From: JAHEEL01 sp942491345
GTDB lineage: Bacteria; Actinomycetota; Acidimicrobiia; Spongiisociales; UBA5794
Direction: 5' to 3'
Length of the DNA: 64,000 bases
Assembly: GCA_942491345.1 (NCBI GenBank)
Contig: CALOAN010000020.1
Span: 372,001-436,000 of the forward strand
Shown here one piece after another: positions 1 to 8,537 of this stretch. The notes beneath the pieces are model-generated. The model made no database searches. It had not been told where the DNA came from and saw only the letters and a list, made by a program, of their open reading frames with translations. How positions within the stretch are numbered: the stretch's first letter is position 1; each line of letters starts with the position of its first letter. The translations under genes and the position numbers were made by a program.

Positions 1-268
1 TTTCGAAGATGATCGGACGCGATTCGTGGATCAGTGGCTCAGGCGGCAGTCGTGAGTGATTCGGGCGACGGACCGCGATTCCTGACGGTCGGCTGCGAGC
101 GTACGACGCGGTGTTCCGGTTGCTCCCGCGAGCGGTAGAGTCGCTCCAATTGCAGTCTCGGTATGCGACGGACCGAATACGGGGAGAAGTGGTGAGTCAC
201 AGGGTGGCGAAGCGGCGCCGGACGAGCACGGTGCACCGGGGCCGGGTTCTCCGTGATGTCGGAGTGCA
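1..268 (+). other. Window-edge region upstream of ccmA, no clear gene
   Basis: A reading frame open at the window edge ends at a TGA at 53-55 (tail ...VDQWLRRQS) and may be the C-terminus of an unseen upstream gene. A GTG at 52 overlaps that stop and opens a 28-codon frame to 138. Another frame runs from about 111 (GTG) to 278 and gives an Arg-rich peptide overlapping the ccmA start. None has a recognisable domain, so I call none of them a gene. The upstream gene may belong to the same transcript as ccm, since the overlap style matches the operon. Confidence 0.3.
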
Positions 269-976
269 GTGCACGTGAACGATTCGCGTTCGTCGCCGGC
301 AGCCGACCCGGAGAACGCTCCTGCGTCTGCAGACGCGGCCGGTGCGCCGCTCGTGGTCCTCGACGGCGTCGGAGTCAGGATGGGGTCGACGCAGATCCTT
401 CGTGACGTGAATCTCGAAGTCAGGGCGGGTGAAGTCGTCGGGCTGTTCGGAGCGAACGGCGCGGGAAAGACAACGGCTCTCCGGTTGATCGCAACGCTGA
501 TTCGACCGGCTCAAGGAGCGGGAACCGTGCTCGGGGCTGATCTTGCGTCGTCGGATCGGTACGACGTGCGTCGGCGGATCGGCATGGTCGGCCATGTTCC
601 CGGGCTGTTTCCGGAACTCACGCTGGCCGAGAACCTTCAATATGCGGGCCGGGTTGCCGGCGTGCCGACCGAACGTGTCCCGGAAGTGCTTGCAGCGGTG
701 GGCCTCGCCGGTGCCGCGGACCGGCTCGCCGGTGCGTCATCGCACGGGATGCAGCGTCGCACGGAATTCGCGAGGGAGCTGATGATCGATCGGTCGCTGC
801 TCCTGCTCGACGAGCCGCATTCGGCGCTCGACCGTAATGCAGTCGACCTTGTCGAAGGGCTGATCGAGCGAAAGGCGACCGAAGGGGGAGCCGTGATCGT
901 TGTCTCGCACGACAGGGATCGCATCAACGCGATCGCCCACCGGAACGTCGAGTTGGCAGGAGGAACGCTCACATGA
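269..976 (+). CDS. ccmA: Haem exporter ATP-binding subunit CcmA
   Basis: ATPase of the CcmABCD complex, which releases haem-loaded CcmE on the outer face of the membrane for cytochrome c maturation. At 235 aa it is slightly longer than usual because of about 25 extra Ala/Asp-rich N-terminal residues. Walker A GANGAGKTT lies at 61-69, Walker B LLLLDEP near 177-183 and the H-loop histidine in VVSHDRD near 213. The ABC signature is degenerate (SSHGMQRR near 158-164 instead of LSxGQ). The start is GTG; a second GTG two codons in (275) is also possible. It is first in a run of nine overlapping ccm genes, and its stop overlaps ccmB by 4 nt. Confidence 0.88.
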   Translation: MHVNDSRSSPAADPENAPASADAAGAPLVVLDGVGVRMGSTQILRDVNLEVRAGEVVGLFGANGAGKTTALRLIATLIRPAQGAGTVLGADLASSDRYDVRRRIGMVGHVPGLFPELTLAENLQYAGRVAGVPTERVPEVLAAVGLAGAADRLAGASSHGMQRRTEFARELMIDRSLLLLDEPHSALDRNAVDLVEGLIERKATEGGAVIVVSHDRDRINAIAHRNVELAGGTLT

Positions 977-1641
977 CGGCCGGCTTCTGGCATCAAGTCC
1001 GTGCGGTTATCGACCGTGATCTGCTCAGGGAACGTCGCAGCGGAGATGTCTTGTGGATCACGATTCCGTTCGGAGCGCTTGCCCTTCTTCTCGTGCCGCT
1101 GGCGGTCGGAACCGACGCCGAACTCCTCCGCGAGATAGGTGTCGGCATGTACTGGGTGATCGTGATGCTGTTCGGCGTGTTGGTCGCCGTCGGCAAAGCA
1201 TCGAAAGAAACGATCCCGCAGCAAGATGCGTCGTCGCTCCTCGGACTCGACCCGGCAGCCGGATTCATCGGCAGGACCGTGTCGTCGGCGATTCTCCTGC
1301 TGGCATTCGAGGTAGTGGTCGGGGTTGTCGCGGTCGGTCTGTACAACATCGACGTGCTCGGGCCCGCATGGCTGATTCTGACCATGATCATCGCCGCGGT
1401 CGGTCTTGCGCTTCTTGGGACGCTTACAGCGTCGATCGTCAACAGCACCAGCGCAGGTACGGCGTTGGTACCGCTCCTCGTAGCCCCGTTGTCGGTTCCT
1501 TTGCTGCTCGGAGCCACCCAGGCCTACGACGGCTTACGGTATGGCCACGCTATTGTTTCCTGGGTGTTGCTCATGGTTGCAGTTGCGACGGTTGTGGCCA
1601 TGATCGGGGTACTGACGGCGAGACCCCTACAGGAGTCCTGA
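973..1641 (+). CDS. ccmB: Haem exporter permease subunit CcmB
   Basis: Integral membrane subunit of the CcmABCD haem-handling complex. The 222-aa protein starts ATG inside the ccmA stop (ATGA overlap). It shows about six hydrophobic segments, including GALALLLVPLAV, YWVIVMLFGVLVAV and VPLLVAPLSVPLLLGATQ, typical of CcmB. Length fits the family. It sits between ccmA and ccmC in the canonical order, and its TGA shares one base with the ccmC ATG, so translation is probably coupled. Confidence 0.88.
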   Translation: MTAGFWHQVRAVIDRDLLRERRSGDVLWITIPFGALALLLVPLAVGTDAELLREIGVGMYWVIVMLFGVLVAVGKASKETIPQQDASSLLGLDPAAGFIGRTVSSAILLLAFEVVVGVVAVGLYNIDVLGPAWLILTMIIAAVGLALLGTLTASIVNSTSAGTALVPLLVAPLSVPLLLGATQAYDGLRYGHAIVSWVLLMVAVATVVAMIGVLTARPLQES

Positions 1642-2372
1642 TGGCTGTGATTGCGCGGAATCTCAGGTGGCCGTGGATTGCGATCGGCGTATCGCTCGCC
1701 GTTTCGTTCACGTTGGCCATGACCAGCCCGGCGGACGACGTGCAGGGCGATCTCGTTCGCATCATGTACGTTCATGTTCCTTCCGCCTGGCTTGCATACA
1801 CCGCGTTTTTCGTGACCTTCATCGGAAGCCTCGTCTACCTCGTCACCCGAAACCTCAAGGCCGATCGCGTAGCCGCTGCAAGCGCCGAGATCGGAGTGTT
1901 CTTCACAGGTCTTGCCCTCGCACTCGGGATGATCTGGGCGAAGCCGACGTGGGGGGTCTGGTGGACGTGGGACGCTCGGCTGACCCTCACCGCAATCATG
2001 TTCTTCGTGTATCTCGGCTATCTCGCTCTCCGCAGAACGACCGATGATCCCGTCATGCGCGCCTCGAGAGCATCGGTGCTCGGTGTGCTCGGCGCGATCC
2101 AGATTCCGATCGTCCACTTCTCGGTCGTCTGGTGGCGCACCTTGCACCAGCCGCCATCGATCATTCGCCCGGACGGTCCGTCGATCCAGGATCCGATGAT
2201 GCTTGCCACGCTGATCATCAGCGTGATCGCCTTCACCGTGGTGTATGTGTCGCTCATGTTCAAGCGGATCGAGTTGATCCATCTCGATGACGAGCGCCGT
2301 GCCGTAGAGGATTCACCCGACCGGCCGGTCGCCGGTGAGGCCGTGACGGTTCCGGAACTGGGGGCGAATTGA
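1641..2372 (+). CDS. ccmC: Haem-handling protein CcmC
   Basis: Membrane protein that loads haem onto the chaperone CcmE. The 243-aa product carries the diagnostic tryptophan-rich motif WGVWWTWDARLT at 104-115, flanked by histidines in HVPSAW (H45) and HFSVVWW/LHQP (H159, H169) that serve as haem ligands in the family. Six membrane segments are visible. The frame is open upstream to 1053, but the true start is the ATG at 1641 in a TGATG overlap with ccmB, because upstream residues are only the ccmB region read out of frame. Confidence 0.93.
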   Translation: MAVIARNLRWPWIAIGVSLAVSFTLAMTSPADDVQGDLVRIMYVHVPSAWLAYTAFFVTFIGSLVYLVTRNLKADRVAAASAEIGVFFTGLALALGMIWAKPTWGVWWTWDARLTLTAIMFFVYLGYLALRRTTDDPVMRASRASVLGVLGAIQIPIVHFSVVWWRTLHQPPSIIRPDGPSIQDPMMLATLIISVIAFTVVYVSLMFKRIELIHLDDERRAVEDSPDRPVAGEAVTVPELGAN

Positions 2373-2494
2373 TGAGCGATTGGGGCTGGGTCGCGTTCGC
2401 CTATCTCGTTGCGTATGGCAGTCTTGCGGTCTACGGCGCGTCCATCGTCGTGCGCATCAGAAGTGCCCGTCGAGCAATCGGAAGGGTCGAATGA
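2372..2494 (+). CDS. ccmD: Small haem exporter subunit CcmD
   Basis: A 40-aa membrane peptide (MSDWGWVAFAYLVAYGSLAV then a basic tail with RIRSARRAIGR). It starts at an ATG sharing one base with the ccmC stop and ends in an ATGA overlap with ccmE. One transmembrane helix followed by an Arg-rich cytoplasmic end, and its position between ccmC and ccmE, are exactly those of CcmD, which helps release holo-CcmE from CcmABC. It is too short for standard gene callers and easily missed. Confidence 0.85.
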   Translation: MSDWGWVAFAYLVAYGSLAVYGASIVVRIRSARRAIGRVE

Positions 2495-2910
2495 AGCGGT
2501 ACTGGAAGTTCATCGTCCCGGCAGGGATCGTTGTGGTTGTGCTGGCGGTGCTCATCGTGAGCCTGAATGCCAGCCTCGTCTACTTCAACACGCCGACTGA
2601 ACTCAACGAACTCGAAGCCGGTGACGATCGGCTGCGGCTCGGCGGACAGGTCGTGCCGGGCAGCGTCGTCGACAACACCACCGGTGTCACCTTTGAGGTC
2701 ACGGATGGGCGGGAAGCGATCATGGTCGTGTACTCGGGCGCACCCCAGCAGCTCTTCCAGGAGGGCATCGGAGTCGTCGTCGAGGGGACATGGGACGGAA
2801 GCCAATTCCACTCCAACACGATGCTGGTGAAACACGACGAGACGTACGGAACCGACGAAGGTGAATACGACCCCGATCACCCCTACGGAGACGGAACGGA
2901 CGAAGCGTGA
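2491..2910 (+). CDS. ccmE: Cytochrome c haem chaperone CcmE
   Basis: Periplasmic-side haem chaperone that binds haem covalently and hands it to CcmF/CcmH. The product is 139 aa with one N-terminal anchor (about 8-30). The conserved LVKHDETY motif is near the C-terminus, with His115 as the predicted covalent haem ligand and Tyr119 as axial ligand (the HxxxY form). The acidic C-terminal tail after it is normal for the family. The ATG at 2491 overlaps the ccmD stop by 4 nt. Its TGA overlaps the GTG of ccmF. Confidence 0.93.
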   Translation: MKRYWKFIVPAGIVVVVLAVLIVSLNASLVYFNTPTELNELEAGDDRLRLGGQVVPGSVVDNTTGVTFEVTDGREAIMVVYSGAPQQLFQEGIGVVVEGTWDGSQFHSNTMLVKHDETYGTDEGEYDPDHPYGDGTDEA

Positions 2911-4946
2911 TCGCGTTCTTCGGCTATGTCTCAATCCTGGTTGCGCTGGTTTCGTCGGTAGCCCTCGTCGTTCAGGGCATCCGCGTCTCGCGAGATCCGA
3001 AACCCGATCCAGCGCGCCTGAAGATCCCCGCTTACGGACTCGCCATCGGTGGAGTGGCCGCGTTCTCGATCCTCGAGATCGGCATCCTGCTCCACGACTT
3101 CAGCGTGGCCTACATTGCGAAGAACACAGCCCTAGGCACGCCGTTCATCTTCCTTTTCGCCGCCGGCTGGGCTGCGCTCGAGGGGAGCGTCGTGCTGTGG
3201 GGTCTCATGCTCTCCGTATTCACATGGCTGGTGTGGCGAACCGTCAAGTCTGGTGACGGCCTCGGCGTGCTGGCGCTCGGGATCATCGGTGCGGTCGCCG
3301 TGTTCTGGTTCGGGCTCATGGCGACCGCCGCGAACCCCTTCTCCGTCTGCACGGAGGTCGTGAACGGATTCTGCTCGCAAACGTCGTGGTCCCCCCTCGC
3401 TGCGTCCGCGGCACCGGCGGACGGCGTCGGTCCGAATCCACTGCTCGCAAACCACATCCTGATGGCTGTTCACCCGCCGCTCTTGTACGTCGGGTATGTC
3501 GGCTTCACCGTGCCGTTTGCGTTCGCGATCTCAGCACTCATCCGATCCGAACGCGAGCGGACATGGCTCGAGAGGACCCACCGCTGGTCGCTGGTCGCCT
3601 GGATCTTCCTCACCGCCGGCATTCTGCTTGGCGGCTGGTGGAGCTACGAGGTGCTCGGATGGGGCGGCTATTGGGCCTGGGACCCGGTTGAGAACGCCGC
3701 GCTCCTCCCGTGGATCTCGGCTACTGCGTTCATTCACTCCGCTGTCGTGCAGCGGAGGCGGTCGGTGCTCCAGGCATGGAACTACGTCCTCGTGATCATG
3801 ACCTTCGCCCTGACGATCTTCGGGACGTTCCTCACGCGATCCGGCGTCATCGCATCGGTTCATGCATTCGCCCTTTCGAGCGTCGGGCCGCTCCTGCTCG
3901 GGTTCTTGGGCATCATCTTGATCGGGTCCTTTGGGCTCTTTGCGATGCGGTCGGACGTGGTGGCTTCGTCGCCACGCCTCGATTCCCTGGTTTCGCGCGA
4001 GGGTTTCATCCTCGTCAACAGTCTCTTGATGACGCTGTTCGGATTCACCGTCCTCTTCGGGACGATGTACCCATTGCTCGTCGAGGCGTTCACGGGGCGT
4101 GAGGTCGCCGTTGGCCGGCCGTTCTTCGACCGCGTCGCCGTCCCGATCGCCTTCTTGGTGCTGCTCGCGATCGGAACAGGTGCCACGGCGCCGTGGCGTG
4201 TGGCGACCGGAAAGGTGCTGTGGCAGCGGACGAGGGTGGGTCTCAACGTCGGTTTGGCCAGCGCAGCGCTCACGGTCCTCGCCGGAGTGCGCTCGGTTGG
4301 TGTAGTCGCGGTCGTTGGGCTCGCTGGATTCGTGATCGGCAACATCGTCGCCTTCTACTTCCACCAGGCCGGGCGGGCACACCGCGGGGGCAAATCGTGG
4401 CCTGCGGCACTGTGGTCGACGGTCCGGAACGAGAAGGGATTTTGGGGAGGGCAGGTCGCCCACATCGGGGTGGCGCTCAGCGTCGTGGCAATCGCAACGA
4501 CGTCGGTCCTAGCCACCCGCACCGAGATTCCGCTCGCTGTTGGCGAGACGGCCATCGTCGAGGGTTACTGCGTCCAATATCTCGAGAGCTTCTCGCGGGT
4601 TGAGCCGGAACGTAACGTCGCCGGGGCGAGAGTCGCCGTTCTCGACGTCACGTGCTCAGACACCCGGCAGGTGCTCGAGCCGAGGCTGCACGAGTATCCG
4701 AAATTCGGCCAGGTGATCACAACCCCGCAGGTGTGGACGACGTGGTCCGACGACGTCTATCTGTCCCTCGCCGCACTCGACGAGAGCGGGATCCGCCTCA
4801 AGGTGCTGATCTTCCCGTTCCAGTGGCTGCTGTGGATCGGGGGATCGATCATTGTTGCGGGTGGCGCGCTCGCACTCGGTCGGAAACCCAGGAGGCCGGT
4901 CGCAACGTCAGAACAGAATGAGCAATCGGAGCCGGTCGATGTCTAG
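2907..4946 (+). CDS. ccmF: Haem lyase subunit CcmF
   Basis: Large membrane component of the System I cytochrome c synthetase, joining haem to CXXCH apocytochromes. The product is 679 aa with more than a dozen hydrophobic segments. The tryptophan-rich WWD domain lies near 243-269 (GGWWSYEVLGWGGYWAWDP then VENAALLPW), with family histidines nearby (AVHPPLLYVG near 187, THRWSL near 224). It starts GTG in a GTGA overlap with ccmE. The C-terminal soluble and last membrane segment (LLWIGGSIIVAGG) are intact. Confidence 0.94.
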   Translation: MIAFFGYVSILVALVSSVALVVQGIRVSRDPKPDPARLKIPAYGLAIGGVAAFSILEIGILLHDFSVAYIAKNTALGTPFIFLFAAGWAALEGSVVLWGLMLSVFTWLVWRTVKSGDGLGVLALGIIGAVAVFWFGLMATAANPFSVCTEVVNGFCSQTSWSPLAASAAPADGVGPNPLLANHILMAVHPPLLYVGYVGFTVPFAFAISALIRSERERTWLERTHRWSLVAWIFLTAGILLGGWWSYEVLGWGGYWAWDPVENAALLPWISATAFIHSAVVQRRRSVLQAWNYVLVIMTFALTIFGTFLTRSGVIASVHAFALSSVGPLLLGFLGIILIGSFGLFAMRSDVVASSPRLDSLVSREGFILVNSLLMTLFGFTVLFGTMYPLLVEAFTGREVAVGRPFFDRVAVPIAFLVLLAIGTGATAPWRVATGKVLWQRTRVGLNVGLASAALTVLAGVRSVGVVAVVGLAGFVIGNIVAFYFHQAGRAHRGGKSWPAALWSTVRNEKGFWGGQVAHIGVALSVVAIATTSVLATRTEIPLAVGETAIVEGYCVQYLESFSRVEPERNVAGARVAVLDVTCSDTRQVLEPRLHEYPKFGQVITTPQVWTTWSDDVYLSLAALDESGIRLKVLIFPFQWLLWIGGSIIVAGGALALGRKPRRPVATSEQNEQSEPVDV

Positions 4947-5358
4947 CCGAACCAAAGGGCTCGTCTGGTTCATCGTGCCCGTGATCGCCCTTGGTGTGGT
5001 CGTCGTCGGCCTTTGGCCCGGCAATGAGTCCGTACCGGATCCCGAAGCACGGGCGTACAACCTGTCGATCCGTCTCAAGTGCCCCATTTGTGCCGGCGAG
5101 TCGATCGCGGGTTCTCAAACGGATCTTGCGAAGGACCTGCGTGCTCGGATCAACGACGAGATCGCGGCCGGGAGCACGGATGACGAGATCATCGCCATGT
5201 TCGTTGCGAGCTACGGTGAACAAGTCCTTCTCGACCCGCCGAGCACCGGCTGGGGAGCCGCACTCTGGGTGGTGCCACTCGGTGTGCTCGTCATCGGCGG
5301 GATCGCCATATTCGGGTTGCGGCGAAGAGATCGCGACCCGGTGGGAGTAGAGAAGTGA
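4939..5358 (+). CDS. ccmH: Cytochrome c maturation thiol protein CcmH/CcmL
   Basis: Membrane-anchored thiol-disulfide protein that reduces the CXXCH motif of apocytochrome c for haem attachment. The 139-aa product has an N-terminal helix (about 9-26). The active-site motif LKCPICAGESI carries C48 and C51; the family consensus is LRCxxC, so Lys replaces Arg. A second membrane helix and a basic end (LRRRDRDP) follow. I chose the ATG at 4939, overlapping the ccmF end by 8 nt. An in-frame ATG at 4918 would add seven residues. Confidence 0.88.
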   Translation: MSSRTKGLVWFIVPVIALGVVVVGLWPGNESVPDPEARAYNLSIRLKCPICAGESIAGSQTDLAKDLRARINDEIAAGSTDDEIIAMFVASYGEQVLLDPPSTGWGAALWVVPLGVLVIGGIAIFGLRRRDRDPVGVEK

Positions 5359-6164
5359 AGGCTGCACGTATTGCCGATCAGATCGCCCAGGTGGATCGGG
5401 ATCTCGCAGAGATCGACGAACAGGTCGAGCTCGGTGAACTCGACGACGACACGGCTGATCGCCTCAGGTCGGCCTACCGATCCGAGCGATCTTCCCTCGA
5501 GGAACAACTCGCATCGATCGAAGCATCCGGTTCAGCTCCAGACGCCGCCGCCGACGAGGGCGACCCGCAGGCACGGCCGGGCCGTTCCAAGGGACGTTCG
5601 ATCGCCGGAACCGCGATCGTCGGGGCGGCCGTGATTGCCGTAGCGGTGATCGCGGTGTTCTCGCTTCAGGAACGGACGCCCGCGGGCGAGATGTCGGATG
5701 GAGTGGCGACGGAGGTGGCCTCGGAGGTGATGGAGGGGCAGGGCGGCGTCGACCTCGATTCCGTCACCGCGGAGCAGATGGAGGTTGTCGTCGCTCAGAA
5801 CCCGGACATTCCGGGGATGAGAATCGCTCTCGCAAATCGCTACCTGGAAGAGGGCAACCTCGAGGGTGCGCTGTTTCACTATGAGATCGCGCTCGAGCAG
5901 CAACCCGATGAACCGTCGACCGTGGCCTGGGTGGGATGGCTCACCTTCTTGCTGGGAGATCCGGCAAGCGCCGAGCCGTATGTCGTGCGTGCCATCGAGC
6001 TTGAGCCAGAGTACCCCCAGGCCTACTGGTTCCTCGCCAACATCCGATACGAGTCCGGCAATCTCGAGGGTACGATCGTGCCGTTGGAGAAGCTGTTGAC
6101 GTATGAGCTTCCAGACGAGATTCAAGCGGAAGCAGAGGCGATGCTGACGGAGGCTCGCGGATGA
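5355..6164 (+). CDS. ccmI: CcmI-like TPR cytochrome c biogenesis protein
   Basis: Probable apocytochrome chaperone of the haem lyase complex. The N-terminal half is a charged coiled-coil region (about 5-55), followed by a transmembrane helix near 84-104. A C-terminal tetratricopeptide region occupies about 150-265 (repeats such as GALFHYEIALEQQPDEPSTV and PYVVRAIELEPEYPQAYW). CcmI proteins usually have two N-terminal helices, so this architecture is a variant and the symbol is by context. GTG start overlaps the ccmH stop; the stop overlaps the next ATG by 4 nt. Confidence 0.75.
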   Translation: MKAARIADQIAQVDRDLAEIDEQVELGELDDDTADRLRSAYRSERSSLEEQLASIEASGSAPDAAADEGDPQARPGRSKGRSIAGTAIVGAAVIAVAVIAVFSLQERTPAGEMSDGVATEVASEVMEGQGGVDLDSVTAEQMEVVVAQNPDIPGMRIALANRYLEEGNLEGALFHYEIALEQQPDEPSTVAWVGWLTFLLGDPASAEPYVVRAIELEPEYPQAYWFLANIRYESGNLEGTIVPLEKLLTYELPDEIQAEAEAMLTEARG

Positions 6165-6745
6165 GCAATCGCCTCTTCTGGCTGGTCATCGCAGGCGGAC
6201 TCATCGTTGTGGTGGTCGGCGTCGCCCTGGCGGGAAGCCTCGGCGCTGATCCAACGGTCGTCGGGTCGGCGCTCATCGACAAACCGGCGCCCGAGATCGC
6301 GGTCGATCAGCTCGACGGTGACGGCGAGGTCCGCCTCTCCGACTATGCGGGTGATGTTGTCGTCGTCAACTTCTGGGCCTCGTGGTGCAGCGGATGTCGA
6401 GTCGAGCATGCCGCCCTCAATTCCGCCGCCGCCGAGTACTCCGATTTCGACGTGACCTTCCTCGCGGTCAACACTCAAGACGAACAAGGCCAGGCGCTTT
6501 CGTATTTGAACCGCTTCGGGATGAGTCCGGAGACGATCTACGGCCTCGACGAGGGATCGCGTGCCGCGTTTTCCTACGGTGTGGCCGGCCTCCCTGAGAC
6601 GTTCTTCATCGATCGAGATGGCAATGTGGTCGGCAAGGTCATCGGGCCGGTGAACTACGACCTCCTCGCGAGAACGATCGACCGGGTGCTCATCGGCGAG
6701 GAAATCGAGTCCGTCAAGACCGGCGAGACAGACAGCGGCGCGTAG
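6161..6745 (+). CDS. ccmG: Membrane-anchored TlpA/CcmG-type thioredoxin
   Basis: Thiol-disulfide reductant that keeps CcmH or apocytochromes reduced. The 194-aa product has an N-terminal membrane anchor (about 6-26) and a thioredoxin fold with active site WASWCSGCR (C76, C79) and the cis-proline in AGLPETFFI (P145). It is last in the ccm run (ATGA overlap with ccmI). It converges on hmuV, leaving only 11 nt between stops. An assignment as a general TlpA/ResA-like protein is possible, but the position supports CcmG. Confidence 0.85.
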   Translation: MSNRLFWLVIAGGLIVVVVGVALAGSLGADPTVVGSALIDKPAPEIAVDQLDGDGEVRLSDYAGDVVVVNFWASWCSGCRVEHAALNSAAAEYSDFDVTFLAVNTQDEQGQALSYLNRFGMSPETIYGLDEGSRAAFSYGVAGLPETFFIDRDGNVVGKVIGPVNYDLLARTIDRVLIGEEIESVKTGETDSGA

Positions 6746-6756
6746 CAGCTCTCCGA

Positions 6757-7530
6757 TCAAGGCACCGGTCGCGGAAGAACCAACCGGCCTGCGCGGAGCG
6801 GGTGGTCGATGACTTCGATGGGGTACTGGTAGATCTGGGACAACCTCGTCGACGTCAGCACTTCGTCGGCGCTCCCATGAGCGCACAACGTTCCCTCATT
6901 CAGGAGAAGGACGCGATCGAAGCTAGTTGCGAGGTTGAGATCGTGGAGGACCGCGATGACCGTTCGTCCTCGGTCGGCGAGTGCGCCGATGATCTCTACG
7001 ACCATCTGCTGGTGGCGGATGTCGAGAGCTGTTGTTGGCTCGTCGAGAAGCAGAAGAGGAGTGTCCTGGGCGAGCATGCGCGCAATGGCCGTACGTTGGC
7101 GCTCTCCGCCCGAGAGGCTCGACACGGATCGCTTCCTCACACCCCCGAGATCTAAGGTGTCGAGTGCCGACGCGATGCTGTGCCGATGCTCGGCGTCACC
7201 AATTGTTGGGTCGGCTCGGTGGGCATAACGTCCCATGGCCACCACCTGCTCCACGGTGAATGCAACATCTTCGGCCTGATGCTGTCCGAGCACGGCTCGT
7301 TTCGTAGCGAGGTCTGCGATGGACAAGCGTGCGGCATCGATGGTGTCGTAGGTGATGCTTCCAGCGGTTGGCCGAAGCTCTCCCGCCAGAAGCCGTAGGA
7401 GTGTGGATTTTCCGGCCCCGTTCGGGCCGACGATCGCGAGGCGAATCCCCGGATCAGCGGCAAAGGTCACGGGTCCGACCAAGCGCGTCCCATTGACGTC
7501 GAACCGCACCGCGGACGCATTCACCCTCAT
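6757..7530 (-). CDS. hmuV: Haem ABC importer ATP-binding protein HmuV
   Basis: Cytoplasmic ATPase of a FecCD-type importer, 257 aa. Walker A GPNGAGKST is near 35-43, followed by signature SLSGGERQR, Walker B LLLLDEPTTALD and the H-loop in AVLHDLN. The open frame extends far upstream to 8040, but this is out-of-frame permease sequence. The ATG at 7530 overlaps the permease stop by 4 nt and gives the family length. Adjacent permease and binding-protein genes favour haem, though siderophore or cobalamin importers share this fold. Confidence 0.85.
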   Translation of the reverse strand: MRVNASAVRFDVNGTRLVGPVTFAADPGIRLAIVGPNGAGKSTLLRLLAGELRPTAGSITYDTIDAARLSIADLATKRAVLGQHQAEDVAFTVEQVVAMGRYAHRADPTIGDAEHRHSIASALDTLDLGGVRKRSVSSLSGGERQRTAIARMLAQDTPLLLLDEPTTALDIRHQQMVVEIIGALADRGRTVIAVLHDLNLATSFDRVLLLNEGTLCAHGSADEVLTSTRLSQIYQYPIEVIDHPLRAGRLVLPRPVP

Positions 7531-8537
7531 GCGGCATTCCTCCGCAACAGCATCCACGCCAGAAACGGCCCACCGACGGCCGCCGTGAGCAGCCCGAGAG
7601 GGATCTCTGCAGGTGCTGCCAGCGTTCGAGCGAGTGTGTCGAACACAACAACGGCAATCGCTCCGGCGATGGCCGATCCCGGAATGAGTGTGCGATGTGT
7701 GGGTCCGATCAACGGTCGGAGCACGAACGGTACGAGGAGTCCGACGAACCCGACGACCCCTCCAAGGACCACCGAGGCACCGATCGCGACGCCCACGGCT
7801 GCGACGATGGCCGGGACCAGGCTGGCCGTATTGAAGCCGAGGTGGGTTGCCTCCCGATCGCCGAGGGACATCAAGTCGAGCCCGGGGCCGTATCGCCACA
7901 CCAACACGAGAGCAGGCACGAGAACGATCGTCGTTACCGCGAGGGTCTTCCACGTTGCGCCGGATAGCGTTCCGAATACGAAGAACAGAAGTGTGGGCAC
8001 CCGGGGGCTGTCGATGATCAAGACGAACATGCCGGTCCACGCCAGAAGTGCGAACCCGAATGCGACACCGGCCAGGATGAAGCGGTCTGGCCCGGTCCTC
8101 GCCCGGACGGCGGCGGACCCGACACCGAACATGGCACCGGTCAGCGCGGCGAAGAACACCGGGACGAACGGGAATACTCCGACGGGGGTGATGGCAAAGC
8201 CGATGGCCGCGCCAACTCCGGCCGCCGATGAGTAGCCGAGCAGGTGGGCATCGGCCAGTGGCGTTCGGTAGGTTCCCTGGAGCACGGCGCCAACGCTTGC
8301 CAGTGTTGCGCCCAGCAGTGCCGCGCCGAGCACCCGCGGGAGGCGGATCGAAGATAGGACTCGATCTGTCACGTCACCGGGTGTGCTCGATGTCGATCGG
8401 GAAAGCCACCCGGCGACCTCGCTCGGGCTGATCGCGAACGCTCCGAGCATGAGGGAAACCGTCATCACGCAGATAAGGACCACGATCCCGAGTCCGAACC
8501 AGATACCGCTGTGTGCCGGCGAGCGCCCTGCGATCAC
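7527..8537 (-). CDS. hmuU: Haem ABC importer permease HmuU (FecCD family)
   Basis: Integral membrane permease, 336 aa, with about ten hydrophobic segments and family landmarks such as LPRVLGAALLGATLASVGAV near the N-terminus and VVGFVGLLVPFVLRPLIGP in the C-terminal third. It starts at ATG 8537, overlapping the hmuT end by 4 nt, and its TGA overlaps hmuV. It translocates substrate handed over by the lipoprotein HmuT. The gene itself is intact although its partner hmuT carries a frameshift in this sequence. Confidence 0.88.
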   Translation of the reverse strand: MIAGRSPAHSGIWFGLGIVVLICVMTVSLMLGAFAISPSEVAGWLSRSTSSTPGDVTDRVLSSIRLPRVLGAALLGATLASVGAVLQGTYRTPLADAHLLGYSSAAGVGAAIGFAITPVGVFPFVPVFFAALTGAMFGVGSAAVRARTGPDRFILAGVAFGFALLAWTGMFVLIIDSPRVPTLLFFVFGTLSGATWKTLAVTTIVLVPALVLVWRYGPGLDLMSLGDREATHLGFNTASLVPAIVAAVGVAIGASVVLGGVVGFVGLLVPFVLRPLIGPTHRTLIPGSAIAGAIAVVVFDTLARTLAAPAEIPLGLLTAAVGGPFLAWMLLRRNAA